Source of the DNA: Anaerolineaceae bacterium | GTDB lineage: Bacteria > Chloroflexota > Anaerolineae > Aggregatilineales > Phototrophicaceae | Assembly: GCA_002699585.1 (NCBI GenBank) | Contig: PABP01000038.1 | Location: 434,001-498,000, forward strand | Direction: 5' to 3' | Length of the DNA: 64,000 bases | Part shown: in pieces, positions 52,039 through 60,990 of the stretch | Position numbering within the stretch: position 1 is the first letter of the stretch | Layout of the letters: each line of letters begins with the position of its first letter | Translations under genes and position numbers: made by a program | Notes under the pieces: generated by a model | What the model saw: only the letters and a program-made list of their open reading frames with translations | Told to the model about the DNA's origin: nothing | Database searches by the model: none

Positions 52039-53991
52039 CTAACCATCCGACCGAATCCAGACGCGCATTTCGCCCGGTTCGCGGTTGGCCCAGAGGAAAT
52101 ACGGTATCGCTCTAAATGTAAACGATTCGCTCTTCAGCTTGACTTCACTCTGGAAGACGTAAAGGTCAGGGCGCTCGGTATCCGGTTCGACACGCAGCGC
52201 CTGCCCGGTGATGACAGTGACACCATCGAATAAATCGGATTCAAAGTGCGATTCCAACTGGGCATCACTGGGGATGACGACATTGGCTAAACGTGGGCCG
52301 TTATCAACTTCTTCAAGACAGTAGATAATCGGACCGCACTGCAATGCAATCTGGCCAGCATCCTGGCGAATTTCCCGATGCGGAAGGACACGCTCAACAG
52401 GCATCGCAAGCTTCAGTCTAACAATATCACCTGCTTGCCAGCTACGAGAAATGACAACGTAGCCATTTTCTGGTTGCAATGACTGTGCCTGTCCATTGAC
52501 TTCCAGCTCGAATGAGCGGCACCAGCCCGGTATGCGCAGGGCAAGGTCAAATGTCACAGGGGCGTCGCTCTGGATAGTGAGGGCGACGTTCTCGTCCCAG
52601 GGATAGGCCGTCTTCTGTTCAATCTGAACGGCCTGACCACCAAGTTCAAGTGAAACGATATTATTATGATACAGGTGGACATAAACACGATCATCTGTCT
52701 GGGAATAGGTATATTCACCGATGCTACCGATTAAACGCGAAATGTTAGGCGGGCAGCACGGGCAGTAGAACCATTCCTGGCGACGATAGTAATTGTTGGT
52801 GTTGATGCCACTCCACTTACTTTGAGGATCGACGTTTGGATATGACGCCAGCGGATTGACGTAGAAGAATTCATTGCCTTCGTAGGAAATGCCAGAAAGC
52901 GATCCGTTATAGATGGCACGTTCCATGACGTCGATATATTCACCGCGCTGATCCAGATGGAACATGCGGTGTGCCCAGAATGCCAAAGAGATCGAAGCAC
53001 ACGTCTCTGAATAGGCCGACTCGTTCGGGAAGTCATAGCCGAAAGTGAAGCCTTCATTGGAGTGTGCCGGACCTAACCCGCCTGTGATGTACATCTGATG
53101 CTGGGTAAGGTCTTCCCAAATGCGACGCGAGACTTCGAAAAGCTCTTTGTCGCCTGTTTCCAGGGCGACATCGGCAATGCCTGCGTACAAGTAGCACGCC
53201 CGCACGGCATGGCCGGTGGCTTCGGTCTGCTCGCGGATGGGAACATGGGCCTGACAGTAGCGATAGGACTGTGCCCAGAAGTCTTCGCGGCGTTCGCCAC
53301 GTTCGGCAGCTTCAATATCGAAGTACAGTGGTTCCTGACCACGTTCGTTAACGAAGTAGGTAGCGAGGTTTAGATAACGCTCTTCACCTGTCTCGCGGTA
53401 CAGTTTGACGAGCGCCATTTCCAGCTCAGGATGGCCTGGATAGCCATGACGTTTACCGTCTTCACTACCGAATTTCTCGTCAATATGGTCGGCAAAACGT
53501 GCCAGGACATCAAGTACCTTTTTCTTACCCGTCGCCCGATAGTAAGCAATGGCGCCTTCAATGAGGTGACCGGCATTGTACATCTCATGCCAATCACGCA
53601 GATTGGCCCATTTCATGTCGGGTTCAAGGACGGGGAAATAGGTATTCAGGTAACCATCAGACTGCTGGGCCTGCTCCATCAAGTCAATGATGGCATCGGC
53701 CTGAGCTTCCAGGTCAGGATCTGGATTAGAGCAGAGGCTATAGCCGACGGACTCCAACCATTTACCCGTGTCGGAATCCCAGAACATGTGAACAACAGAT
53801 CGTTTTTCCCGTACCCCTTGATCAGGATCCAACTTCCAGGCATCAATACGGCCCGTTTCTTCGAGCTTGCTATGAATCGCCGGAATTGTCGTCTCGGCAT
53901 TGGTACGCTGACGCGATTCCCAAAAACCGCTGGGAATTTTGACGTGATCCAATGTTACGGGGTGAGGAGATGATTTTACTTGGGTGCTCAC
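52039..53991 (-). CDS. glycoside hydrolase family 127 (beta-L-arabinofuranosidase)
   Basis: A 650-residue GH127 enzyme that releases beta-L-arabinofuranose from arabino-oligosaccharides, as from hydroxyproline-linked plant glycans. Comparison with Bifidobacterium HypBA1 from memory places the acid/base at E313 (SNEGFTFGYDF), the zinc site at E329 and C331 (SETCAS), and cysteines C412 (nucleophile) and C413 in FYCPCCPPN. All are present with a constant offset of nine residues. There is no signal peptide, so it works inside the cell. The start is GTG 53991 with AGGAG. It is the first gene of the sugar operon, divergent from an AraC regulator. Confidence 0.93.
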   Translation of the reverse strand: MSTQVKSSPHPVTLDHVKIPSGFWESRQRTNAETTIPAIHSKLEETGRIDAWKLDPDQGVREKRSVVHMFWDSDTGKWLESVGYSLCSNPDPDLEAQADAIIDLMEQAQQSDGYLNTYFPVLEPDMKWANLRDWHEMYNAGHLIEGAIAYYRATGKKKVLDVLARFADHIDEKFGSEDGKRHGYPGHPELEMALVKLYRETGEERYLNLATYFVNERGQEPLYFDIEAAERGERREDFWAQSYRYCQAHVPIREQTEATGHAVRACYLYAGIADVALETGDKELFEVSRRIWEDLTQHQMYITGGLGPAHSNEGFTFGYDFPNESAYSETCASISLAFWAHRMFHLDQRGEYIDVMERAIYNGSLSGISYEGNEFFYVNPLASYPNVDPQSKWSGINTNNYYRRQEWFYCPCCPPNISRLIGSIGEYTYSQTDDRVYVHLYHNNIVSLELGGQAVQIEQKTAYPWDENVALTIQSDAPVTFDLALRIPGWCRSFELEVNGQAQSLQPENGYVVISRSWQAGDIVRLKLAMPVERVLPHREIRQDAGQIALQCGPIIYCLEEVDNGPRLANVVIPSDAQLESHFESDLFDGVTVITGQALRVEPDTERPDLYVFQSEVKLKSESFTFRAIPYFLWANREPGEMRVWIRSDG

Positions 53992-54103
53992 AAAAATCTC
54001 CTAGCAAGAAATATTTATACACAAGACTATATCTCACTCGCTTATTGCTGAAAACGCCTCAAGATTGTACAATTTCAGGACAATTCCGACTTTTGGGACA
54101 CTT

Positions 54104-54946
54104 ATGATTTCTCAAAATACACTTACCATAGATCTCAATCACCCTATCAAATCACAAAATGCGGGCTTATTCATCTCGCGTGGACAGGGTACTCATCCGA
54201 CGCGAGTGATCGAATCACACGAATTAATTCTGGTGAAAGAAGGTACGCTCAACCTGTGGGAAGAAGACCAGACCTTTTCATTAGAGGCAGGGCAAACTCT
54301 GCATCTATTCCCCTCCAGATGGCATGGTGGATTGGGCGAACTTCCAAAAAACCTACAATTTTATTGGATTCACTTCGATGTTTTAGGAGAAATTGTCGCT
54401 AAAAGAAAGAATAAGCGCACCATGCTGGAGGTACCCCAGGTCAAGCGTTTGCACCGTCCAGAGAAGCTGGAAACGCTTTTTCGTTACTTCCTGGACAGCC
54501 AGGAAGCGGGTGATCTGGGACAAGATTCGGCCAATCTGCTGGTATCCTTGATGCTAACCGAGGTCGCCAAGTATGCCGAACCAGAAACGGGCGATTCCGA
54601 CAAAGTAAGTTCACTTGCAATGATGGTCCATAACTACATCCAGATGAACTATGACAGCACGATTTCATCGGGCAAAATTGCCCGCGAATTGGGCTACAAC
54701 TCAGACTATATCGGGCGAATTTTCCGGCAAATTTATGGGTATACCATCACGGAAGCCATCCACCGCCGCCGCGTCCATCGCGCCTGCCGGATGCTGCTGG
54801 ATGGCGACATGACCATTGAGGAAATCGCACGCGCCTGTGGTTTTTCCGATGCGGATTATTTCCGGCGCATTTTCCGGCGTTATAAACACATTACACCCGT
54901 GGCCTTCCGCAAGGTCAACACACGGGTATATGTGAATACGCACTAA
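54104..54946 (+). CDS. AraC family transcriptional regulator
   Basis: A 280-residue AraC/XylS-type regulator. Its N-terminal cupin senses the sugar (ESHELILVKEGTLNLWEEDQTFSLEAGQTLHLFPS) and its C-terminal 100 residues hold two helix-turn-helix motifs (SGKIARELGYNSDYIGRIFRQIYG; TIEEIARACGFSDADYFRRIFRRYKHITP). Divergent from the GH127 gene across 112 bases, it probably activates the arabinofuranoside operon when sugar is bound. I start at ATG 54104; TTG 54065 is open but lacks a Shine-Dalgarno. Confidence 0.94.
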   Translation: MISQNTLTIDLNHPIKSQNAGLFISRGQGTHPTRVIESHELILVKEGTLNLWEEDQTFSLEAGQTLHLFPSRWHGGLGELPKNLQFYWIHFDVLGEIVAKRKNKRTMLEVPQVKRLHRPEKLETLFRYFLDSQEAGDLGQDSANLLVSLMLTEVAKYAEPETGDSDKVSSLAMMVHNYIQMNYDSTISSGKIARELGYNSDYIGRIFRQIYGYTITEAIHRRRVHRACRMLLDGDMTIEEIARACGFSDADYFRRIFRRYKHITPVAFRKVNTRVYVNTH

Positions 54947-54976
54947 GTTGTCGTCAGTCTGGATTTTGTCGTCAGT

Positions 54977-55933
54977 CTAAGCGCAGACCTCGGCATCCCC
55001 CGACCAGCGATGGGATTTTTCAAACACATCCTGGGCCTGCAACCATGTTTCTGTTTGCTGCCATAATGCCCTCCAAGCCGCGCGATCGACGGTGACACTA
55101 GCCGGATTGCTGCGACTGCGAGCGATAAAGCTAGGGAACTCATCGCGCCCGGTAGGTTGGCCAACCGGCTGATAGCGCAAATCGAAGCTCCAGCGGATGC
55201 CATCACTCTTGTTCTCCAGCGAAGAATGTTGCAATTGGCGATGCATCAACAACACGCCACCACGCTTTACTGGAATCGCTCTAACGGCCTGCTGCTCAAT
55301 GAGCGCTTCGGGAATGGTGACGCCGTTGGTCGTGCAGTGGGTCGTCAGGGCGTGATGGCTGCGTGGGACCACACATAAGCAGCCATTTTCTTCAGTCGCA
55401 TCGGTTATGGCGACCCAGGCCGTAATCATGTCGGTATCGTCAGCAACGGAACGAGCCACACCTAAATCTTGATGCCAACCCGTCGATTTCATCAGGCCGC
55501 TGGGTTTGGCTGATTTCAGTCCGGCTTGCGGCGGTTTGATGCGCACATGATGGATCGGATTGACCAGGATTTCGCCACCGATGAGCACCTCAATGCAATC
55601 CAGCAAACTGGGGTTCACCAGCAGGTCGAACACCGCCGCGCTAAAGTTCGGGAGCTGGCCCATAGGCTTTTTGGCCTGGGGGAAGGCAATATCAAACCAA
55701 CGGAATTCCTCGCTGTTCAGATGGCTGATAATCTGCCCTGCTCGTTGGTGTAATGGCAAGTCGGCAAAGGCATCAGGAATGTGGCCATCAGCCAACCAGC
55801 GCGGCACATGCTTATCGAGCAACTGGCTATAGTCGGTTTCCAGGGCTGCGATAACATCCGGGCTGAGGACATCCTCGACAACCACATAGCCCTGGTCGTC
55901 AAACTGCTCTTTGAGATGTAGCAAATCTGGCAT
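54977..55933 (-). CDS. phytanoyl-CoA dioxygenase (PhyH) family protein
   Basis: A 318-residue Fe(II)/2-oxoglutarate dioxygenase of the PhyH family. The start QFDDQGYVVVEDVLSPDVI is typical. The iron ligands read H154 and D156 in GWHQDLGVA and H236 in LQHSSLE, with the 2-oxoglutarate arginine probably in RWSFDLRYQP. The bacterial members hydroxylate diverse small molecules. I start at ATG 55933 (AGGAAG upstream) and not 56017, which adds 28 unrelated residues. It ends 30 bases from the end of the AraC gene and is divergent from the GH63-like gene. Confidence 0.9.
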   Translation of the reverse strand: MPDLLHLKEQFDDQGYVVVEDVLSPDVIAALETDYSQLLDKHVPRWLADGHIPDAFADLPLHQRAGQIISHLNSEEFRWFDIAFPQAKKPMGQLPNFSAAVFDLLVNPSLLDCIEVLIGGEILVNPIHHVRIKPPQAGLKSAKPSGLMKSTGWHQDLGVARSVADDTDMITAWVAITDATEENGCLCVVPRSHHALTTHCTTNGVTIPEALIEQQAVRAIPVKRGGVLLMHRQLQHSSLENKSDGIRWSFDLRYQPVGQPTGRDEFPSFIARSRSNPASVTVDRAAWRALWQQTETWLQAQDVFEKSHRWSGDAEVCA

Positions 55934-56140
55934 AAGTGAGCTTCCTAAAACAAGCATCTTCAAAAAACAAACCTCGGTCGATTTTTCCATTTTGGCATTG
56001 GGCATGCCATCTGTCAAAATTAATGGTCCCTATAAGCATTCGATATGCCTACGATTGGATTGGACTGATACAACCTCATAAGTTCGGCATAAATTCGTGG
56101 TATAAATGCACTGCATGAGTCGTCACTGGGGGTGATTCGT

Positions 56141-57481
56141 ATGAATGCAACACATGGGTTGCAAGCGCATATCCAAAATTGGGACCGTTGGCGGGCTGAG
56201 TGCGCGCGCGTCCTGTATGGCAATCTGCTCGATTGGGATGTGCAGAAGCACCTGCGCTATCGTTATACGGCCCCGGCAAAAGAAAAAGGTAAATATCTGC
56301 CGCAGTGGTTATGGGATTCCTGCTTCCATGCGATTGCCTATCGTTGGTTTGATACAGCGATGGCCTGGGAAGAATTGCTGTCGCTGTTGGTGCACCAAGT
56401 ACCGGATGGCGAACGCGATGCGGGTATGATCCCGCATATGCAGCACATGGATGTGGTCAATGACAAAGCCGCCCAGGGCTTATTTCGTCAGTCGCAGCGC
56501 AGTACGATCACGCAGCCACCGCTAATCGCAGTCGCCGCCTGGGAAGTTTTCTCGAAAGCCCCCGATACTGAAAAACTACAACAGATTTATGCAGCCAATA
56601 TGCGCTACCATGCCTGGTTTGATGAGCGGCGAGCGGATAGTGACGGACTGGTCGTTAGCATCCACCCCTGGGAAACAGGTTGGGATGCGTCACAGCGCTG
56701 GGATGCCCTGCTCGGCGTTGAAGATGTGCTCAAGCAGGACAAAGCATTCAGCGAAGCCCTCAAAAATATTCGCTGGCGGCAGATGACCCTATTAGAAGAA
56801 GTCGATTATGACTGGCATCGGCTGCTGGAGCGCGATGCCTTCTGTGTGAAGCCAATTGACTGGAATGCGATCCGGGTAGCGGATTTACGAGCGATGGGTC
56901 AGATCGCGGAGGTACTGGGTCATACTCAGGATGCGGCTGATTGGCGCAGCAAAGCCGACCAAATCGCAGCGACCATCGCCGAGAAGTTGTGCCAGCAAAA
57001 CGGCGAGCGTATCGTCGGCTATGACCTCATCTGGGAAGATGGCCAGGAAAAGCTGAGCGAAGTCGATACAGCGGCGAAGTTCGTACTGCTGTTCGGGCAA
57101 TGCGTTGACGCAGAAGCGGCCCAGGCGCTGGTCGCGGAACTGACCAATGAGCACAGTCCATATCATACGCCCTACTGGCTGACGACGACGCCCACCAACA
57201 ATCCTTCGTTCGATGGCAAGGAATACTGGCGTGGCAATGTGTGGATGTCCTTGAACTGGCTCGTTTATACGGGTCTGCGGCACTATGGCTTTGCAGATGT
57301 CGCCAGCGAATTGACAGAAAGAAGCCTCGCATTGGTGGATCACAGTGGGTTCTGTGAATTCTTCGACCCGATCACGGGCGCGCGCGGAGAATCTGTCGGG
57401 GTGCCGTGCCCACAAAATCAGAGTTGGACAGCGGTCATCCTGGATATGTTGGCTACCGAAATACAGCAGGAGTCGTCTTGA
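56141..57481 (+). CDS. GH63-like glucosidase (alpha/alpha-toroid)
   Basis: A 446-residue single-domain (alpha/alpha)6-toroid glycosidase related to GH63/mannosylglycerate and glucosylglycerate hydrolases. Recognition segments are LPQWLWDSCFHAIAYRW, SIHPWETGWDASQRWD (the HPWE-SG-D-SPRWD family motif) and EYWRGNVWMSLNWLVYTGL. The two catalytic acids are expected in GWDASQRWD and a C-terminal glutamate. No signal peptide. The start is ATG 56141 with GGGGG nine bases upstream; the GTG at 56132 is less likely. The substrate is probably an alpha-glucosyl or glyceryl glycoside. It lies 44 bases before the FtsX gene. Confidence 0.85.
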   Translation: MNATHGLQAHIQNWDRWRAECARVLYGNLLDWDVQKHLRYRYTAPAKEKGKYLPQWLWDSCFHAIAYRWFDTAMAWEELLSLLVHQVPDGERDAGMIPHMQHMDVVNDKAAQGLFRQSQRSTITQPPLIAVAAWEVFSKAPDTEKLQQIYAANMRYHAWFDERRADSDGLVVSIHPWETGWDASQRWDALLGVEDVLKQDKAFSEALKNIRWRQMTLLEEVDYDWHRLLERDAFCVKPIDWNAIRVADLRAMGQIAEVLGHTQDAADWRSKADQIAATIAEKLCQQNGERIVGYDLIWEDGQEKLSEVDTAAKFVLLFGQCVDAEAAQALVAELTNEHSPYHTPYWLTTTPTNNPSFDGKEYWRGNVWMSLNWLVYTGLRHYGFADVASELTERSLALVDHSGFCEFFDPITGARGESVGVPCPQNQSWTAVILDMLATEIQQESS

Positions 57482-57525
57482 TGGTCCCATCATCGCTCAC
57501 ATCGTACAGGAGCCAATGTTAGCCC

Positions 57526-60500
57526 ATGCCCTGGCCTCTCAAATACGCCCTAAGACGACTGTTCGCCAAATGGCAATCCCTGGCCACGATGATCGTGGGG
57601 GTGCTGCTGGCCGCTATTGTCGGGGCCAACGCCCCACTATATACGAGTGCCATTGCCCAGGTCGGCTGGCAACAAGCCCTACCCGACCAAGACCCGGCTG
57701 ATCTACAGATTTATATCCGCACGGGCATCGCCCCAGATGATGTCGAAGAGTTCGGGGCGGCATGGTCCGAGGTGGACGACGTCGTTACGGCAGAAGCTGA
57801 AGCCACATTTTCGCCATTCGGTGATGGCTTCGGCGGCTGGATCAGTTGGGCGGAAATGGCCGACCATGCGATTATCGAAGGCTTATCTGGGCCGCGTTCG
57901 CCAGAAATCCGGCTGGCGTATTACGATGATCTGCGCGAACAGGTGGACATCAGCGCCGGGGAATGGGTCGAAGATAGCAATGGTGCACCTATCGAAGTGC
58001 TGCTCTCCCAGGCCAACGCCGATTTCCTGAACATCAGCGTGGGAGATATGCTGACGCTGCAACAACCCGGTTGGGATACCAGCCAGCCATTTGATGTGCA
58101 GGTGGTCGGCCTCATTACACCCAAAGACGCTGACAGTCCTTACTGGTTTGCTCCCAACCCATTGGGCACGACCAGCGACCCCATTTTGCTGACGACAGCC
58201 AACAATCTGGTGGCGGCGACGCAATACACGCCGACGCCAACTGTGCAATTCGGCTGGCGCAGCTTGTTTTTACATGCACTTTTGCCCTATACAGCCCTGC
58301 CTGAGCTGCAAAACGTCATGGGGCACTTTGAACCGGACTTGCGGCGCACCCTGGAAGATGTGCCGCAGCCTGTCGGCCCGCCAGTTATTACGACTGGTCT
58401 CAGCCCGATTATTGAGAGCTATATTGTCGAGGTGGACCTGCTGAACATTCCGTTCGGGCTGTTGCTGTTGCAATTGAGCGTGCTGGTGATCTTCTTCCTA
58501 TTTATCATCACAGCACTGGCACGGCGTGCTGCTCGGCGAGAGGTCGCCCTACTACAAAGCCGAGGCGCACAAAATCAGCAAGTGCTGCGGCTGCATGCGC
58601 TGGAAGCTTTCATTATTTGTGTGCTGGCGGCGCTGGCGGCACCTTTCATCACACGGGCCATATTGGCCGTGTTGATCCCACTGCTGACAGGCATCACAGC
58701 TATTCCGCTGGACATCACGCCGACCGTATTCGCTTATTCAGTGGGCACGTCGATCATTGCGTGGATTGTGCTGATGCTGACGCTCTTGCCCGTACTGCAA
58801 CTGCCTCTGATCGCCGCCGGGGGCACAGCATCGCGCAGCCGCACGCGGTCATGGTGGCAGCGCTATTATCTCGATTGGGTGCTGCTGGCGATTGGGCTTG
58901 TCGCGCTTTTCCAGTTGACGCAATCGCAGTCGCTGACGACAGGTGATAGCACTCAGTCCGACCCCTTGCTGTTGATCGCTCCGGCGCTGTTGTTCGTCGC
59001 CTTTAGCAGTGTGCTATTGCGGCTGTTCCCCTATCTGGTGCGCATTATCAGCGGCTATGCTCAACGTCGACGCGGGGCTGTGGGCGTACTGGCATCATGG
59101 CAGGTCAGCCGGGAGCCACTGCAATATGGACAGATTACGTTTTTGCTGGCGCTGGCGATTGGCATCGGCTGGTTTGCGATCAGCTATCAAGCCACGTTGA
59201 CCAATAATCAGCGGGAACAGGCCATGTACCAGACGGGCGGTGATCTGCGTATTGAGGTCGCTCCCAGGGCAGATGGCATCGAGATGCTGCGAAGCCTGAA
59301 TGAGAATACGCACGTCAACGGCATTGCTGAAGTCACGCGCATGACATTGCCGAATGTGTCAATCAATCGCAGTACAGGTCGCAGCGGTCGCGCCTCCGGG
59401 GAACTGCTGGCTGTGGATCGTGCGGCGCTGGCCAACGCTCAAACGTGGTATACGTCCACGGATTGGATGCCGCCTGCACTGGACGATGATAGCGAATACG
59501 GCAAAGTTCTCCCGTCGGGTACAGTGTCGGTCGGGGTGTGGCTGCGGATTGATATACCGCAGTATATCAACTTCGGTCAATATACCGATGAAAACTATCC
59601 TGAGCCATACATACTGACTGACCTGGCGACCATCACGCTCAAAGTACGTGACGTTGGCGGCAGGCTCATCAACCTGCCTATGGTCGCTGATACCGAAGCG
59701 TGGGATGCTTTCCGAGAAGAGATAATGGCCAACCAGGACGAGGAGGAAGGTGAAGAAGTTACAGTCGCGCCACCCCAGAATCCTGATGAGTTTGAGCCGC
59801 GCATCGTGGACTATCCCGACGATGGCTGGATCTATTTTGAAGCCGACCTGCCGGAGAGCGATGATTGGCGCATCGCCGCGCTGGCCATCGACCTGCGTAA
59901 CCAGTTGCGGTTTGGCATTTCGGAAACGTTAATTGGGGGCTGGCAAGCTATCGACGACCAGGGGCAGGCGACGCTGCTGGATATATACGATGGCTGGAGC
60001 CTGGGAAATATGGCCACAGCGATGGCACCGGGCATCTATGCCAGCGAGGAAACGCCACCGACTATTGCATCATCCGCTATGGCCTACCAGTGGACTGTAC
60101 CCGACAATTCGCCGCTTGTCAGTAACATTCTATGGGCCGATTACCCCGATATTGGCACGGTGGAATATGGAAGCTCAACAACAGTGCTGGACGAAGATGA
60201 GATTTTTGGGGTACCTGTTACTGTGGGGCAATCGTTCGCTGAGCTAAATGAACTAGACGTGGGCCAACGCTTCCGGCTGCCGCTGGGACCGTTCTCCATG
60301 TGGCTGGAAGTCCATAGCATCGTAGACCTGTTCCCGACACTCTACCCGGAAACACCGTATATCATCATGGACCGCGATTCGCTGATTTATCAGTTCGAGC
60401 GTGTGGGCTACAACGATACATCCCAGCAAGAACTTTGGTTATCGCTGACAGATCCATCACAGGCTGAGGATGTGATCGCTTCGCTACCTTCTGAAGCTAT

Positions 60501-60987
60501 CGCAGGGGTGACCACCATCGCCAGCGTGCAATCGGAATTCGACGCGGACATTACGTCATTAGGCGTGATTGGTCTGCTGTATCTGTCGTTCCTGATTGGC
60601 GTGACGCTCAGCCTCATCAGCCTGATTACGTATTTGAACCTGTCCGCGCAAGCGCGACTGCCCCAATTCCGGGTGCTGTTGGCGCTAGGCATGCCCAGCT
60701 CACAAATCACGCTCATGCTGATATTGGAGCAAGTGCTGGTCTTCGTCACGGCGGTGATATTGGGCGCGTTCATTGGCCAATTCATGGTGGCGCAGGTATT
60801 ACCACCGCTGGCGATCAGTGCCGCAGGCGGTAGTGCTGTGCCGCCCTTCCGTGTGCAGACCGACCTAGCCCTGCTGGGACAGTATTTGCTGGTGCTGGTC
60901 ATCGGGATTGGGCTGGTGCTGATTTTGCAGGCGATCTGGCTGCGACGGCTGTCTGTCGGAAGCAATCAACGCTATGAAGAGGAGTAG
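57526..60987 (+). CDS. very large FtsX-like ABC permease
   Basis: An 1153-residue protein with an N-terminal membrane helix (MIVGVLLAAIVGANAPLYTS), a large extracellular domain (about 50-290), a four-helix core (about 300-530) including LALGIGWFAISYQ, a second extracellular domain (about 570-1000) and a C-terminal FtsX unit (about 1010-1145, IGVTLSLISLITYLNLSAQARLPQFRVLLALGMPSSQI). The doubled architecture resembles MacB/LolC-like FtsX permeases of the lipoprotein or antibiotic export type. No ATPase is fused, and none is seen beside it in the window. The next gene begins three bases after its stop. Confidence 0.85.
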   Translation: MPWPLKYALRRLFAKWQSLATMIVGVLLAAIVGANAPLYTSAIAQVGWQQALPDQDPADLQIYIRTGIAPDDVEEFGAAWSEVDDVVTAEAEATFSPFGDGFGGWISWAEMADHAIIEGLSGPRSPEIRLAYYDDLREQVDISAGEWVEDSNGAPIEVLLSQANADFLNISVGDMLTLQQPGWDTSQPFDVQVVGLITPKDADSPYWFAPNPLGTTSDPILLTTANNLVAATQYTPTPTVQFGWRSLFLHALLPYTALPELQNVMGHFEPDLRRTLEDVPQPVGPPVITTGLSPIIESYIVEVDLLNIPFGLLLLQLSVLVIFFLFIITALARRAARREVALLQSRGAQNQQVLRLHALEAFIICVLAALAAPFITRAILAVLIPLLTGITAIPLDITPTVFAYSVGTSIIAWIVLMLTLLPVLQLPLIAAGGTASRSRTRSWWQRYYLDWVLLAIGLVALFQLTQSQSLTTGDSTQSDPLLLIAPALLFVAFSSVLLRLFPYLVRIISGYAQRRRGAVGVLASWQVSREPLQYGQITFLLALAIGIGWFAISYQATLTNNQREQAMYQTGGDLRIEVAPRADGIEMLRSLNENTHVNGIAEVTRMTLPNVSINRSTGRSGRASGELLAVDRAALANAQTWYTSTDWMPPALDDDSEYGKVLPSGTVSVGVWLRIDIPQYINFGQYTDENYPEPYILTDLATITLKVRDVGGRLINLPMVADTEAWDAFREEIMANQDEEEGEEVTVAPPQNPDEFEPRIVDYPDDGWIYFEADLPESDDWRIAALAIDLRNQLRFGISETLIGGWQAIDDQGQATLLDIYDGWSLGNMATAMAPGIYASEETPPTIASSAMAYQWTVPDNSPLVSNILWADYPDIGTVEYGSSTTVLDEDEIFGVPVTVGQSFAELNELDVGQRFRLPLGPFSMWLEVHSIVDLFPTLYPETPYIIMDRDSLIYQFERVGYNDTSQQELWLSLTDPSQAEDVIASLPSEAIAGVTTIASVQSEFDADITSLGVIGLLYLSFLIGVTLSLISLITYLNLSAQARLPQFRVLLALGMPSSQITLMLILEQVLVFVTAVILGAFIGQFMVAQVLPPLAISAAGGSAVPPFRVQTDLALLGQYLLVLVIGIGLVLILQAIWLRRLSVGSNQRYEEE

Positions 60988-60990
60988 ATT

